From Prevotella sp. (GTDB taxonomy: Bacteria > Bacillota > Clostridia > Oscillospirales > Ruminococcaceae): a stretch of DNA of 25,111 nt. Location of the stretch: contig JAMPIC010000029.1 in NCBI GenBank assembly GCA_023663025.1, positions 1 to 25,111 on the forward strand, in the 5' to 3' direction. Below, one piece after another: positions 8,149 through 15,519 of the stretch; the first letter of the stretch is position 1, and each line of letters starts with the position of its first letter. Both the position numbers and the translations under genes were made by a program. The notes beneath the pieces are model-generated. The model saw only the letters and a program-made list of their open reading frames with translations. It did not search any database and was not told the origin of the DNA.

Positions 8149-8241
8149 ACAGTGTACAGTGAATAGTGTACAGTTGACAGTTAAACCGCAGCCGTAACTA
8201 TTCACTTTAAAATTAAAAACCGTCAACTATCAACTGTCAAC
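8149..8241 (-). repeat. MITE-like palindromic repeat, copy A
   Basis: The segment holds CAGTGTACAGTGAA, AGTTGACAGTTAA, a short AT-rich centre and CAACTATCAACTGTCAAC, so its two arms are imperfect inverted copies of one another. A second, clearly related copy lies at 10738 to 10844. The right end supplies the last codons and the stop (AGT TGA) of the scaffold gene. The left end lies 7 to 8 bases before the capsid gene's ribosome binding site. Strings of GTGAACAGT or ACAGTTGACAGT like this occur as dispersed repeats in Clostridia genomes. Confidence 0.75.
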
Positions 8242-8800
8242 TTTTAACCGGCGGAAGTCCCATAATTGCGCGGACGGAATTATCGTCGGAAACGGTCCCC
8301 GAACCTCCCGTACCGCCGAGGAACGAGGGCATAGGCTCATGCTTTTCACTCTCGAAAAGATAATCGTTTTCCGATTTGATTTTTTCAATAGCGTCCGCAA
8401 TGTCCTTTCCGCGGTTCTTGCTTGCCTTGAGGCTGTCCAGATCAAGCAAAGCGGATACTGCCTTTGAGTTCTTCGCGCCGCTTGTACGAATAGCGTCCCG
8501 CAAATCGGAATTGAACTCCATGTCCGCGATCTTCGAGGCGTGTTCAGTCTCCTTGTCCGCAAGAGTTTTTTCAAGCGCGGATATCTTCCCGCGCAGTTCC
8601 TCGACGTTTACCCCGTCATAGCCTTTGAGAGCCGCCTGTGTTTCGTCAAGCTGAGATTTGTATAAATCCCGCTTGGCTTCGATTTTGTCAACCTCGGCGA
8701 CCGTCTTGTAATTTTCGTTTACAAGCTTGTCGAAGTCGGCTTTTTTCTCGTCGGGGACGGTCAAGCCGATACCTCCGAGAATGTCGTGAATGTTCTGCAT
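8237..8800 (-). CDS. Capsid scaffolding protein, Gp20-type (187 aa)
   Basis: It helps the capsid shell assemble and is absent from the finished virion. The ATG at 8800 has AGGAGG about 8 bases upstream. The protein is a long charged coiled coil (residues about 15 to 100, rich in Lys, Glu and Leu), followed by DLRDAIRTSGAKNSKAVSAL and a Gly/Ser-rich C-terminal tail (GGTGGSGTVSDDNSV, then MGLPPV). This is the standard layout of the phage GP20 scaffold family, and the order MuF, scaffold, capsid agrees. The last two residues and the stop are supplied by MITE-like copy A. Confidence 0.88.
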   Translation of the reverse strand: MQNIHDILGGIGLTVPDEKKADFDKLVNENYKTVAEVDKIEAKRDLYKSQLDETQAALKGYDGVNVEELRGKISALEKTLADKETEHASKIADMEFNSDLRDAIRTSGAKNSKAVSALLDLDSLKASKNRGKDIADAIEKIKSENDYLFESEKHEPMPSFLGGTGGSGTVSDDNSVRAIMGLPPVKS

Positions 8801-8859
8801 GATAAAATCCTCCTAAACATAATTTTTCAATTGCTTTGTCTGCAATATAGATTAAGCCG

Positions 8860-8865
8860 ATTATA
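8860..8865 (-). promoter_or_regulatory. Possible promoter for the scaffold-capsid genes (TATAAT box only)
   Basis: A perfect TATAAT on the minus strand lies about 60 bases before the scaffold start, but the -35 position (about AATTCA) is poor and there is no TGn extension. The region between 8801 and 8984 has no supportable gene. A promoter here would make sense because a strong terminator lies just upstream at 8962 to 8986. Confidence 0.3.
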
Positions 8866-8909
8866 CTGTCGGCAAGTGGACTTGAATTTGGGCATAAAAA
8901 CAGCGCCCC

Positions 8910-8930
8910 GTTCTCCGACAGCCGGAGAAC
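8910..8930. repeat. 21-base palindrome GTTCTCC-N7-GGAGAAC, copy 1
   Basis: It is GTTCTCC, then GACAGCC, then GGAGAAC, flanked by CCC and C. The same outer arms and spacing recur at 16146 to 16166 with different but still pairing inner bases. On the minus strand it can form an 8 to 9 base-pair stem. It lies in the 184-base gap between the putative immunity gene and the scaffold gene. Confidence 0.7.
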
Positions 8931-8961
8931 CGAACGCAGTAATTATTAAATTCGGGCATAG

Positions 8962-8986
8962 AAAAACCGCCTTTTTATGGGCGGTT
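8962..8986 (-). terminator. Intrinsic terminator after the putative immunity gene
   Basis: On the minus strand AACCGCC, an 8-base loop and GGCGGTT are followed directly by TTT, giving a compact 7 base-pair stem with a T run. The stem overlaps the stop codon of the 75-residue gene. It closes the toxin-immunity module in the middle of the virion operon. Confidence 0.75.
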
Positions 8987-9212
8987 AAATATCAAATTCG
9001 TCATAAAAAATGTCGATTATTTGTTCATAAATAATTGCATTACTGCTTGGATTTCCGTTTTCATCAAATTGCAAAAGATAATTGTCTGTAATAACATCGT
9101 GAAAATTCATAAGTATTTCGTCGGTGTAATCAACATTATTATCAAGGACAATTCCAACGCTTTCAAGCATTTTGACCTGATCAGCATTAAATTTATTTTT
9201 TATATTTTTCAC
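8985..9212 (-). CDS. Small acidic protein, putative immunity to the MuF C-terminal toxin (75 aa)
   Basis: The GTG at 9212 overlaps the stop of the MuF gene (GTGA), so the two are translationally coupled. The protein has 15 Asp/Glu against 4 Lys, begins MKNIKNKFNADQ, has no Cys or membrane segment, and ends YEQIIDIFYDEFDI. Its DNA is visibly more AT-rich than the surrounding virion genes. A small acidic partner encoded right after a nuclease-like C-terminal domain is the classic arrangement of polymorphic toxin-immunity pairs. No family is recognised, so the immunity role is inferred from position, charge and composition. A terminator overlaps its stop codon. It is not a known A118 structural gene. 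Confidence 0.65.
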   Translation of the reverse strand: MKNIKNKFNADQVKMLESVGIVLDNNVDYTDEILMNFHDVITDNYLLQFDENGNPSSNAIIYEQIIDIFYDEFDI

Positions 9213-10720
9213 TGTTTCTCTGCTTCCTTTTTTAATTTTTCTGCTTTTTTAATGCTGGTTTTCCAACCGGTGGTAAGTTTACCTGTTTTTTCATTCATTG
9301 CTATAGTAGCCTTTTCGCCAATGTATTGCTTTGTTCCGTCCGCTCTTATTTTACCAATGCTGAGAGGATTTGTCAAGGCGTTTTTTATGTCGTAAACAGA
9401 AAAATCGCGCTCACGCATACGTTCTTTCAAGTGTTTTGAGATTTCGGATACTATATAACCGTCAGCAGTTTTAGTTCTTATGAGTGCATCAGCTTCTTGT
9501 TCAAGCTTTTCGATTTTCCTCGCCGCCCAAGAGGATTTAGAAGCAACACTCCTGTCGAACCCATAAACCTGCGCCCTCTCATTCTGCGTAAGCAGTCCCG
9601 CCGCTTCGGATAATTTCCCGTACTCCTCCCGCTGTCTGCGGAGCAGAACCGACTTAGCCGTAAACATATCATCATCGCCGCAAGCCTTAGCCGCAACGAT
9701 CTCCCGCTTGGTTTTCCGCATAGCCGTCTCAATACGCCTCTGCCGCTGGGTGCATTCGTAGTATGTGTACGTTTTCCCGTCGTACTCTATGGGCGGCGGG
9801 TCAATGTTTTTCAGCTCTTCCTCGGTATATGACGGTTTGTCTATGCCGTCGAGAACGGGATAAAAATCATGCCGGCAGTTCCAGCCTTTCAGTCCCGCGC
9901 CGGCGCCGTAACCCGTTGCTTCCACAAGGGACTTGTATTTCTTGGACTTCCCCGAAAGCGAGTACCACCGTCCCTGCCATTCCGCGTGGTCGGGACGAGC
10001 CCCCGCGTGCGCAGTGACTTCCACAATATCGGTCTCCAGCTCTGCGGCACCCCGCTCGGATATTTTCCCCGTCATCTGTGAGACACCCGTCAGAACAGCC
10101 CTGCGCACTGCCACGTCCGCGTGATTGACGTGCCCCGTCTCATAATCAACAAACCGCAAACCGCCGTCTGTAAGAGTTTTTACCGCATTTCTCACAGCTG
10201 TATTGTAATCAAAAACGCCCGCCGACACCTGCATTTGAGCAAGGTCGAGAGCGTTTTGGTACGCCTTTGCGGCGGACTTGAACGACGCCGTCCCGTCGGG
10301 ATTTCTCACACGGAAACCCATAGACCGGGTGAAATTTTTCAGTTCGTTTTGGGTCTGTTCAACCCCAGCCGAAATAAGCTGCTGCATATATGCGTTGTCC
10401 GCAAGGGGAACGAACGGCTTGCCCGCCCTGGCGTAAACCTCGGCGTAAAACTCGTCGGAGCACTGCCCCGCGTCAAAGAAAAGACGGCGTATTTCTTCCT
10501 CGGATTTTTGGGCATACTCCGCAAGCACTTTTTCCAGAAAATCATTTGCGTATCCCATTTCTTTTAGTCTGATTAACTGCCATTCGGCGGTGTCCGTGAC
10601 CGTCCCCGCTTTGGCGATACGCCGCGCAATATCCTCAAGAACCGTTTCCTCAAACTGCCGCGTGAGCTTTTCCAGCCTTGCGGGGACTTCCGCAAGCTGT
10701 TCGGGACTGAGAACGGGCAT
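9209..10720 (-). CDS. MuF / phage minor capsid protein 2 with C-terminal BECR-like toxin domain (503 aa)
   Basis: The ATG at 10720 (MPVLSPEQLAEV) has GGAGGTG 6 bases upstream. Residues 1 to about 300 are the phage minor capsid protein 2 (MuF-like) head protein, with the diagnostic AHAGARPDHAEWQGRWYSLS and GLKGWNCRHDFYPVLDG. A basic helical linker (about 315 to 410) leads to a distinct end domain at about 415 to 490: SKHLKERMRERDFS, NALTNPLSIGKIRADGT, YIGEKATIAMNEKTG, GWKTS. A His/Arg helix followed by a strand with YIGxxA and a final W-x-T-S is the pattern of BECR-fold RNase toxins (the PBECR/colicin E5-D-like groups, known as C-terminal domains of temperate-phage MuF toxins). The toxin call is by pattern, not alignment. 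The DNA becomes visibly more AT-rich from about 9530 downwards, matching a swapped C-terminal module. Confidence 0.85.
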   Translation of the reverse strand: MPVLSPEQLAEVPARLEKLTRQFEETVLEDIARRIAKAGTVTDTAEWQLIRLKEMGYANDFLEKVLAEYAQKSEEEIRRLFFDAGQCSDEFYAEVYARAGKPFVPLADNAYMQQLISAGVEQTQNELKNFTRSMGFRVRNPDGTASFKSAAKAYQNALDLAQMQVSAGVFDYNTAVRNAVKTLTDGGLRFVDYETGHVNHADVAVRRAVLTGVSQMTGKISERGAAELETDIVEVTAHAGARPDHAEWQGRWYSLSGKSKKYKSLVEATGYGAGAGLKGWNCRHDFYPVLDGIDKPSYTEEELKNIDPPPIEYDGKTYTYYECTQRQRRIETAMRKTKREIVAAKACGDDDMFTAKSVLLRRQREEYGKLSEAAGLLTQNERAQVYGFDRSVASKSSWAARKIEKLEQEADALIRTKTADGYIVSEISKHLKERMRERDFSVYDIKNALTNPLSIGKIRADGTKQYIGEKATIAMNEKTGKLTTGWKTSIKKAEKLKKEAEKQ

Positions 10721-10737
10721 ATTAAACACCTCCAACG

Positions 10738-10844
10738 CAGTGTACAGTGAACAGTTGATAGTTGACAGTTAAGCAGTCAACGGTAAATATTCACTTTTAA
10801 ATTAATAAATATCAACTGTCAACTATACACTATTCACTGTCAAC
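10738..10844 (-). repeat. MITE-like palindromic repeat, copy B
   Basis: It begins CAGTGTACAGTGAACAGTTG and ends CACTATTCACTGTCAAC; the arms are imperfect inverted repeats around an AT-rich centre (TTTTAAATTAATAAATA). The left half and centre closely match copy A at 8149 to 8241. The right arm supplies the last codons (GTT GAC AGT GAA) and the TAG stop of the portal gene; the left arm ends about 5 bases before the MuF ribosome binding site. Confidence 0.75.
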
Positions 10845-12182
10845 CGTGTTCGGAAGCGCCGCAACCGCCTGTTCCTCCGTCTCGCCGTAACGTCTCATAC
10901 GGTACTCGACGGGGGACATCAGACCCGCCGCCACTTCCTGCAACCAAATTTTCTGGTCTGCCTCGCTGTCGGTAATAAGGCTGTCGTCAAACTCAAAGGA
11001 CTGCAGGGTTTTATCTTTCGGCGCAAGCTTGTAAAAATCGCAAAGCTCGTCCAGGCAAACAAGATACTCCTCAAGAGCTTTCTGCAAAGCCCTCTGAATT
11101 GAGCTTACCGTACAGTAAGAACGCTGCTTCGACGCCTTTATTTCGGCGGCGGTTTTCTCCACGTCGTCAATGCGGGAGAACGTCCCGAAAGCCAGCCCCG
11201 AAAGATATTCAACGTTACGCAGAATATCGTTCAGACCGTTCAGCAAAGACACGTCCCGAATGGCGGGGGAAAATACTTCATACAGACCGTCATTGTCAAA
11301 ACCCCGGTACAAACGCTTGTTGTGTTTTGAAACGCTGCCTTTTTCGGGATTTTCAAGGGCGGTAACGTCAACGTTCACCGCCAGCTCCGAGCCCTCAAAT
11401 TCCCACAGCAAACGGGCGTACTGCTCGTCCGCGTCCCGAATGGCGTCAACAGCGTTGGCGAATACCGACGCACCCAGGGGAGAACCCCCGTCAAATTGAT
11501 TTGCCCCCGGCATTTTGAAATAACAGAACAAGGGACGTCTGAACCCCGTCAGCTCCGCCGTTTCCAGCAGCTTTGCCCATTCGGGGACGGAAGTCAGAGA
11601 AACCCGTCTGCCCAACATATCGGCGCTGTCCGAAAGATACGCAGCATTTTTCACCGTGTACAGCTTTGCCCCGTAATCGTGGGTCTCAACGCGGGTGTAG
11701 AATTTTTTCCCGATAACCTTGCGTTCAACAAAAATACACCCCGTGATGTTCCCGTTGCCGTCGTAAGCCGTTGGGAAAAAGCTGTCCGCCCGAACGTATG
11801 CCGCCGAAATGCACCCGCCCGACAGATAAGGCTTCAGCATAACCCCGCCCAGCGCGCAGGCGTACTCGGTGTACATCGGCGCGTCCCCGATAAGCTTACC
11901 GTACGCCGCCGAAAGATATTCCGCCCGCTTGCCCCCCGTCAGCTCCGACTTAAACTCCAGCGTAACGAGCCGCGCCATTTCCTTGGCAATCGCCGAGGGC
12001 AAATGCCGCCCGCGGTACTTGTCGGTGAGCCAATCCGCCTTGTTTTCATAGCAGTCCGCCCAAAGCCTTATGTGCTCCGCCATAGTCTGCGATACAGCAA
12101 TATCCGCGCCCAGCCTCTCCGAGATTTCTTTTCCCCAAAACAACTTTTTCACCGCCTCCGCAATCTGTGCAAAAATATTCAT
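10830..12182 (-). CDS. Portal protein, SPP1 gp6/A118 type (450 aa)
   Basis: The dodecameric portal forms the DNA entry and exit ring at one capsid vertex. The ATG at 12182 shares its A with the terminase stop (TAATG) and has GAGG 6 bases upstream; an ATG 21 bases earlier has no ribosome binding site. The protein shows the family outline: N-terminal helices (IFAQIAEAVKKLFWGKEI), the wing region with GGVMLKPYLSGG, and the clip and stem near SRIDDVEKTAAEIKASKQRS. It is somewhat shorter than the longest Phage_prot_Gp6 members. The last residues, TVDSE, come from MITE-like copy B, so the native C-terminus may have been altered. Confidence 0.9.
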   Translation of the reverse strand: MNIFAQIAEAVKKLFWGKEISERLGADIAVSQTMAEHIRLWADCYENKADWLTDKYRGRHLPSAIAKEMARLVTLEFKSELTGGKRAEYLSAAYGKLIGDAPMYTEYACALGGVMLKPYLSGGCISAAYVRADSFFPTAYDGNGNITGCIFVERKVIGKKFYTRVETHDYGAKLYTVKNAAYLSDSADMLGRRVSLTSVPEWAKLLETAELTGFRRPLFCYFKMPGANQFDGGSPLGASVFANAVDAIRDADEQYARLLWEFEGSELAVNVDVTALENPEKGSVSKHNKRLYRGFDNDGLYEVFSPAIRDVSLLNGLNDILRNVEYLSGLAFGTFSRIDDVEKTAAEIKASKQRSYCTVSSIQRALQKALEEYLVCLDELCDFYKLAPKDKTLQSFEFDDSLITDSEADQKIWLQEVAAGLMSPVEYRMRRYGETEEQAVAALPNTVDSE

Positions 12183-13429
12183 TAACGACCTCGCTTTCTC
12201 CATACGGGGGACATTCCGTAACGCACCGCGTCAATGTGGTGGTTGTCCCTGTCGGGGTAGCCGCTGATTATGTCCCCCTCTTTGGAGCGTTCGTATTCGT
12301 ACCGCAGAAATTCTTTCGCCGTCTCGGGACAGCGTTTCCCGTCAATAACGATCTCCGTCAGCGACTGTAGCCACTTCATTGAGTATTCAACGCTTCCCGC
12401 GCCCTTTTCCGCCCCTCGGCAGAAAAGCCCGTAACTGCGGTAATCGCCTATGGACTTAGGCTCTGCGCTGTCCGCCGTAATCAGATCCCGAGGGGTAATT
12501 CCGTGCTTTTCGGTGAGAATTTTCGCCGTCTCCTTGTTGCCCTTTTTGTTGCACCGAAACTCGTCAAAAATGTACAGCACCCGCCGCGCCGCGTCAAAGT
12601 GCATACGGTTAAACGCGAACGGGTCGGGATACCAGCCCCAGTCAATGCCGCTGTACAGCCTGTCAAACCGAGCGGCTTCCTCATCGGAAATATCGCGGGC
12701 AACAACATTCTCAAAAACATTCCCGCCCGTTCCCGTGGGTACGCCGAGATACTCGTGCTCATATGCCCGTGGGTTCTGCTTTTTGAGAACTTCCGCCTCG
12801 GTGAAAAACTGTTCCCCCAGCCATTCACGGGGGACGTCAAGGTATGTGCTTTTGTGACACAGGCGATCGGGACGGTTTTCCAGGCTGTCCTCGTTCGCCC
12901 AGTTCGCCGCCGAAATCGGCGGGTTGTAGCTTTCAAAATTCCAGAACTTCTCGCCGCCCCGCATTGTGGACTGCAAAATCGTCCGGATTTCCGCGCGCCC
13001 CGAAAACTGGTCTTTCTCCTCGAAATGGGTTATGCCGATGTACCCGAACGGGAGCTTTATGGATTTGAGCTTTCCCGCGTCGTCCGCCCCGAAAAAAAGA
13101 ACGCGCTGTCCCGTGGGCTTGTAAATAAGCTCCATAGGGGACGTGTGCGCCGTGAAATATTTTTCAAGACCAAGCACCCCGATTGCCCACAAATACTGAG
13201 CGTACACCGAAGTGCGGAGAGTGTTGGCGACCTTGCGCATAACCAGCGCGTGACAATTCGGGTTTCGCAGAATAAGCAGTATCACCTCAATGCTGACCGT
13301 GGAGGACTTAAGCGAGCCCCGCCCGCCCCGCAGGTCGTAGTGTGTGTACCGGTGCTCCCGAACCGCCTTGTGAAACGCCCAATAGGGTTCCGCAATGATT
13401 TCGGAAATTTTCCTGTCAGATGTCGTCAA
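12182..13429 (-). CDS. terL: Terminase large subunit (415 aa)
   Basis: It is the motor and nuclease that packages phage DNA. The start is TTG at 13429 with GGAGGTG 7 bases upstream; the gene overlaps the small subunit by 14 bases. The ATPase domain has a Walker A-like RGGRGSLKSS (about residues 34 to 43), the Walker B region GITHFEE (about 132 to 138) and the coupling motif NFESYNPP. The RNase H-like nuclease domain has the three expected acidic residues, in GIDWG (about 263), TADSAEPKS (about 320) and NHHIDAVRYG (about 400). This is a Terminase_3-family protein of full length, with no sign of damage. Confidence 0.95.
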   Translation of the reverse strand: MTTSDRKISEIIAEPYWAFHKAVREHRYTHYDLRGGRGSLKSSTVSIEVILLILRNPNCHALVMRKVANTLRTSVYAQYLWAIGVLGLEKYFTAHTSPMELIYKPTGQRVLFFGADDAGKLKSIKLPFGYIGITHFEEKDQFSGRAEIRTILQSTMRGGEKFWNFESYNPPISAANWANEDSLENRPDRLCHKSTYLDVPREWLGEQFFTEAEVLKKQNPRAYEHEYLGVPTGTGGNVFENVVARDISDEEAARFDRLYSGIDWGWYPDPFAFNRMHFDAARRVLYIFDEFRCNKKGNKETAKILTEKHGITPRDLITADSAEPKSIGDYRSYGLFCRGAEKGAGSVEYSMKWLQSLTEIVIDGKRCPETAKEFLRYEYERSKEGDIISGYPDRDNHHIDAVRYGMSPVWRKRGR

Positions 13430-13835
13430 TTATGCGCACCTCCTCGCCCTCGCCGCTGTCCGCAGGCTTCTCACTCCACCCCTTAAAATTGTTCGCCAGG
13501 GAGAATTTCGCCCCGTTCACCCCGTCGCGGTCGAACAAGCGGCGTTCGGCGTACTCCTCACAGCGGGATTTTGCCGCCGTCAGAACATCGTTGAATTTGT
13601 CCGAACGGTGCTGATAATTAAGCAAGGACTGACGCGTCTTAAACCCCAGCCATAAAGCAAGTCCCGTAACCGTGGGCGGATGCGCGCCGACGATAACGGG
13701 ACTTCCGTTTTTATTCAGTACAGTCTTGCCGACGTCGTCCGTAAGAGGGCGACCCTCGCAGTCGGTGAAATAGGCGTCCACAGCGGCTTGCATTTCCGCC
13801 GCGGAGGTGTATTTAAGTTTGTTGGTTTTGCCCAC
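13416..13835 (-). CDS. terS: Terminase small subunit (139 aa)
   Basis: It recognises the packaging site. The start is GTG at 13835 (MGKTNKLKYTSAAEMQ) with GGGAGG 7 bases upstream. An N-terminal helix (SAAEMQAAVDAYFTD) is followed by a helix-turn-helix-like TVTGLALWLGFKTRQSLLNY and a helix-rich oligomerisation region with GAKFSLANNFKGWSEK, the pattern of the gp3-type small terminases. The acidic tail ends IIDDI. Its gene is separated from the upstream AT-rich cassette by only about 40 bases, which include a terminator hairpin. Confidence 0.9.
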   Translation of the reverse strand: MGKTNKLKYTSAAEMQAAVDAYFTDCEGRPLTDDVGKTVLNKNGSPVIVGAHPPTVTGLALWLGFKTRQSLLNYQHRSDKFNDVLTAAKSRCEEYAERRLFDRDGVNGAKFSLANNFKGWSEKPADSGEGEEVRIIDDI

Positions 13836-13861
13836 GGAAATGCCTCCCTTCGGGTAAAAGT

Positions 13862-13888
13862 AAAACCAATCGTGTTAGGATTGGTTTT
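13862..13888 (-). terminator. Strong hairpin terminator at the end of the AT-rich cassette, just before terS
   Basis: AAAACCAATC and GATTGGTTTT form a perfect 10 base-pair stem with a 7-base loop that contains the membrane gene's stop codon. On the minus strand the stem is followed by ACTTTTA. It can act in both directions because the stem ends with AAAA/TTTT. It lies 27 bases upstream of the terS start, so late transcription from upstream would have to read through it. Confidence 0.75.
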
Positions 13889-14489
13889 GTTCATTATATT
13901 TTTTTAATACATTATATCTTTTTAACAAAATAAGCAGATTCATTATCATGTGTATAAATAACGAGTAAATTATAAGACCATAAAGACTTTTAGTCGAGAT
14001 AGATATGATTTCATACGCTAATATCTCAGCGTTGTTTGTGTCAATAATTGGATATATTATGCATATTGTTAATAATATTATGCTTATGAGAATTTCATAA
14101 CTAACTATTGTACTTGATTCAAAGGTAGTTTGCTTAAGTATCTCTTGACGAGATATATCATCAACGTTAGAAATTTTATATTCATCAAAAAAAGCAATGT
14201 ATGAGAAGAACATTGAAATCAAAATAGAAACAGAAAGTGTTATTGCATCTATAATACTTTCGTCAATAGGTTTTACTAAGTTTATAGAAATAGATAAACA
14301 AATCGGAAAGGCAATAAAAAGCAATTTTAATTTGTGAGCGCATATAATTTCTTTTCCATAGTTTGAAATTATTTTTGTAATATTTATGTATGACCGTGAA
14401 GCTTTACGGAAGCAAAGTATAGTGAATGCCAATATTAAATATAAGTACGGGCATTTAATTACATATAACAGTATCATCTTTATGCTCAT
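13875..14489 (-). CDS. Multi-pass membrane protein of AT-rich two-gene cassette (204 aa)
   Basis: The ATG at 14489 (MSIKMILLYVIK) has AAGGA 8 bases upstream; starts at 14498, 14510 or the TTG at 14513 lack a well-spaced site. It overlaps the previous gene by 35 bases. Four or five hydrophobic segments are visible: LYLILAFTILCF, LLFIAFPICLSISINLV, AITLSVSILISMFFSYIAFF, EILISIILLTICIIYPII and IIYSLFIHMIMNLLILL. A charged loop (DEYKISNVDDISRQEI) separates the third and fourth. There is no cleavable signal peptide or enzymatic motif, and no family is recognised. By analogy with RexB or KwaA it may be the membrane effector of a two-component exclusion system; this is an inference. Confidence 0.8.
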   Translation of the reverse strand: MSIKMILLYVIKCPYLYLILAFTILCFRKASRSYINITKIISNYGKEIICAHKLKLLFIAFPICLSISINLVKPIDESIIDAITLSVSILISMFFSYIAFFDEYKISNVDDISRQEILKQTTFESSTIVSYEILISIILLTICIIYPIIDTNNAEILAYEIISISTKSLYGLIIYSLFIHMIMNLLILLKRYNVLKKYNEQNQS

Positions 14490-15486
14490 GTAATACATCC
14501 TTTTCTTCATCAACCCAAAAATTTCTTTTTATTTCTCTTGACGGAGAGTAATCGTTTATTCGTTGAATTATGTTAGACAGATATAAATACTCCAAAACAT
14601 TTAAATCCATAATATTATATAGTTTTAACGCACCAAAGGGTTCATCTTTAAACTCTTTGGTTATATCCTCAGTAATTTTTGTATTAAAGTACGCATTGTA
14701 ATTAATACTTTTATTTCCGAAATTGATTGAGATATTTGTAATAGTCTCATCATTTGATAATCCGGCAATTTTACTTAAATTACGTCTTTTGGTAAACACG
14801 TCAAAGAAAAACTTTTTATTTGAAATTAGAGGTTTTGAGTAAACAGTTGTATTCTTGGACGTACGCAGCGTGGTTTTCTCACCTAATTCGTCTTCAAGTG
14901 CAAAATCAGTTTCTTTATATGTTTCAATGCATATTTTTTTAATTTCACTATTATCAAGAAGCTGTTGTAACAATTCATTAGGAATAACATTTTTTATTTC
15001 GGCAGAATATGTGCTGCTTATCTCGGTTACAAAGCTTTTTAAGAGTTTTTTTATTTGTGCGGAAATACCTTTTCCACCAAGTGATTGCGTTACTAATATT
15101 GCAGTGTCTTTATCCGGATGAAAATATATTGCAAACCCAAATGGTTTTACAGGCGCTTCATTAGGGGAAAGTGTTTTTGTCACTTTTTGTTTCTCGTAGT
15201 CTACAATTTCTTCCTCGTTTCCATATTCGCCGGTCTTTATAAATGCTGTTATGGATTTATAGTAAAAAGTATCTTTGTAATTATAGATATTGGCATCAAA
15301 ATTAACCGTACGGAATAACTGCTCATCTTTTGAATTGTTAATATATTTAGATGCTGTTTTAATAAAGTAATCATATAAAAGGACTTCTAAATCCTCCCCG
15401 TTTATTTTTCCTAAAGTAATTGCCTGTTGATGATTTTTAGTATCAATTATTCTGAACGTATAAAAAGACAATGAGTATTTAGCCAT
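14455..15486 (-). CDS. Soluble protein of AT-rich two-gene cassette, family unknown (343 aa)
   Basis: The ATG at 15486 has AGGGGG 8 bases upstream and a promoter-like sequence about 35 bases before it. The DNA is strikingly AT-rich and the codon use differs from the neighbours. There is no signal peptide or membrane segment. The N-terminal third alternates strands and helices (SLSFYTFRIIDTKN, GEDLEVLLYDYFIKTASKY), then APVKPFGFAIYFHPDKDTA and TQSLGGKGISAQIKKLL, then a helix pair (NELLQQLLDNSEIKKICIE). The remaining half has beta segments such as FFFDVFTKRRN and SINFGNKSINYNAYFN. I recognise no family. The strand-rich domain ending in a GGKGI-like loop recalls the general outline of RexA and KwaB, but this is not shown by alignment. 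Confidence 0.8.
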   Translation of the reverse strand: MAKYSLSFYTFRIIDTKNHQQAITLGKINGEDLEVLLYDYFIKTASKYINNSKDEQLFRTVNFDANIYNYKDTFYYKSITAFIKTGEYGNEEEIVDYEKQKVTKTLSPNEAPVKPFGFAIYFHPDKDTAILVTQSLGGKGISAQIKKLLKSFVTEISSTYSAEIKNVIPNELLQQLLDNSEIKKICIETYKETDFALEDELGEKTTLRTSKNTTVYSKPLISNKKFFFDVFTKRRNLSKIAGLSNDETITNISINFGNKSINYNAYFNTKITEDITKEFKDEPFGALKLYNIMDLNVLEYLYLSNIIQRINDYSPSREIKRNFWVDEEKDVLHEHKDDTVICN

Positions 15487-15519
15487 AACAGTATCCCCCT
15501 AAAATTTTGTTATAACCAC

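Noticed and set aside
8131..8226. N-terminal extension of the capsid protein
   Set aside because: The longer frame runs through the inserted palindromic repeat and has no ribosome binding site, while GGAGG lies directly before the ATG at 8130.
8867..8962. Short Cys-containing frames starting ATGCCC in the gap before the scaffold gene (about 22 and 32 codons)
   Set aside because: Neither has a usable ribosome binding site, and they run through the palindrome; they are more likely part of the regulatory gap.
12503..13486. Plus-strand open frame of 327 codons antisense to terL
   Set aside because: It is an antisense shadow of a gene with complete terminase motifs and shows no domain, start signal or sensible composition.
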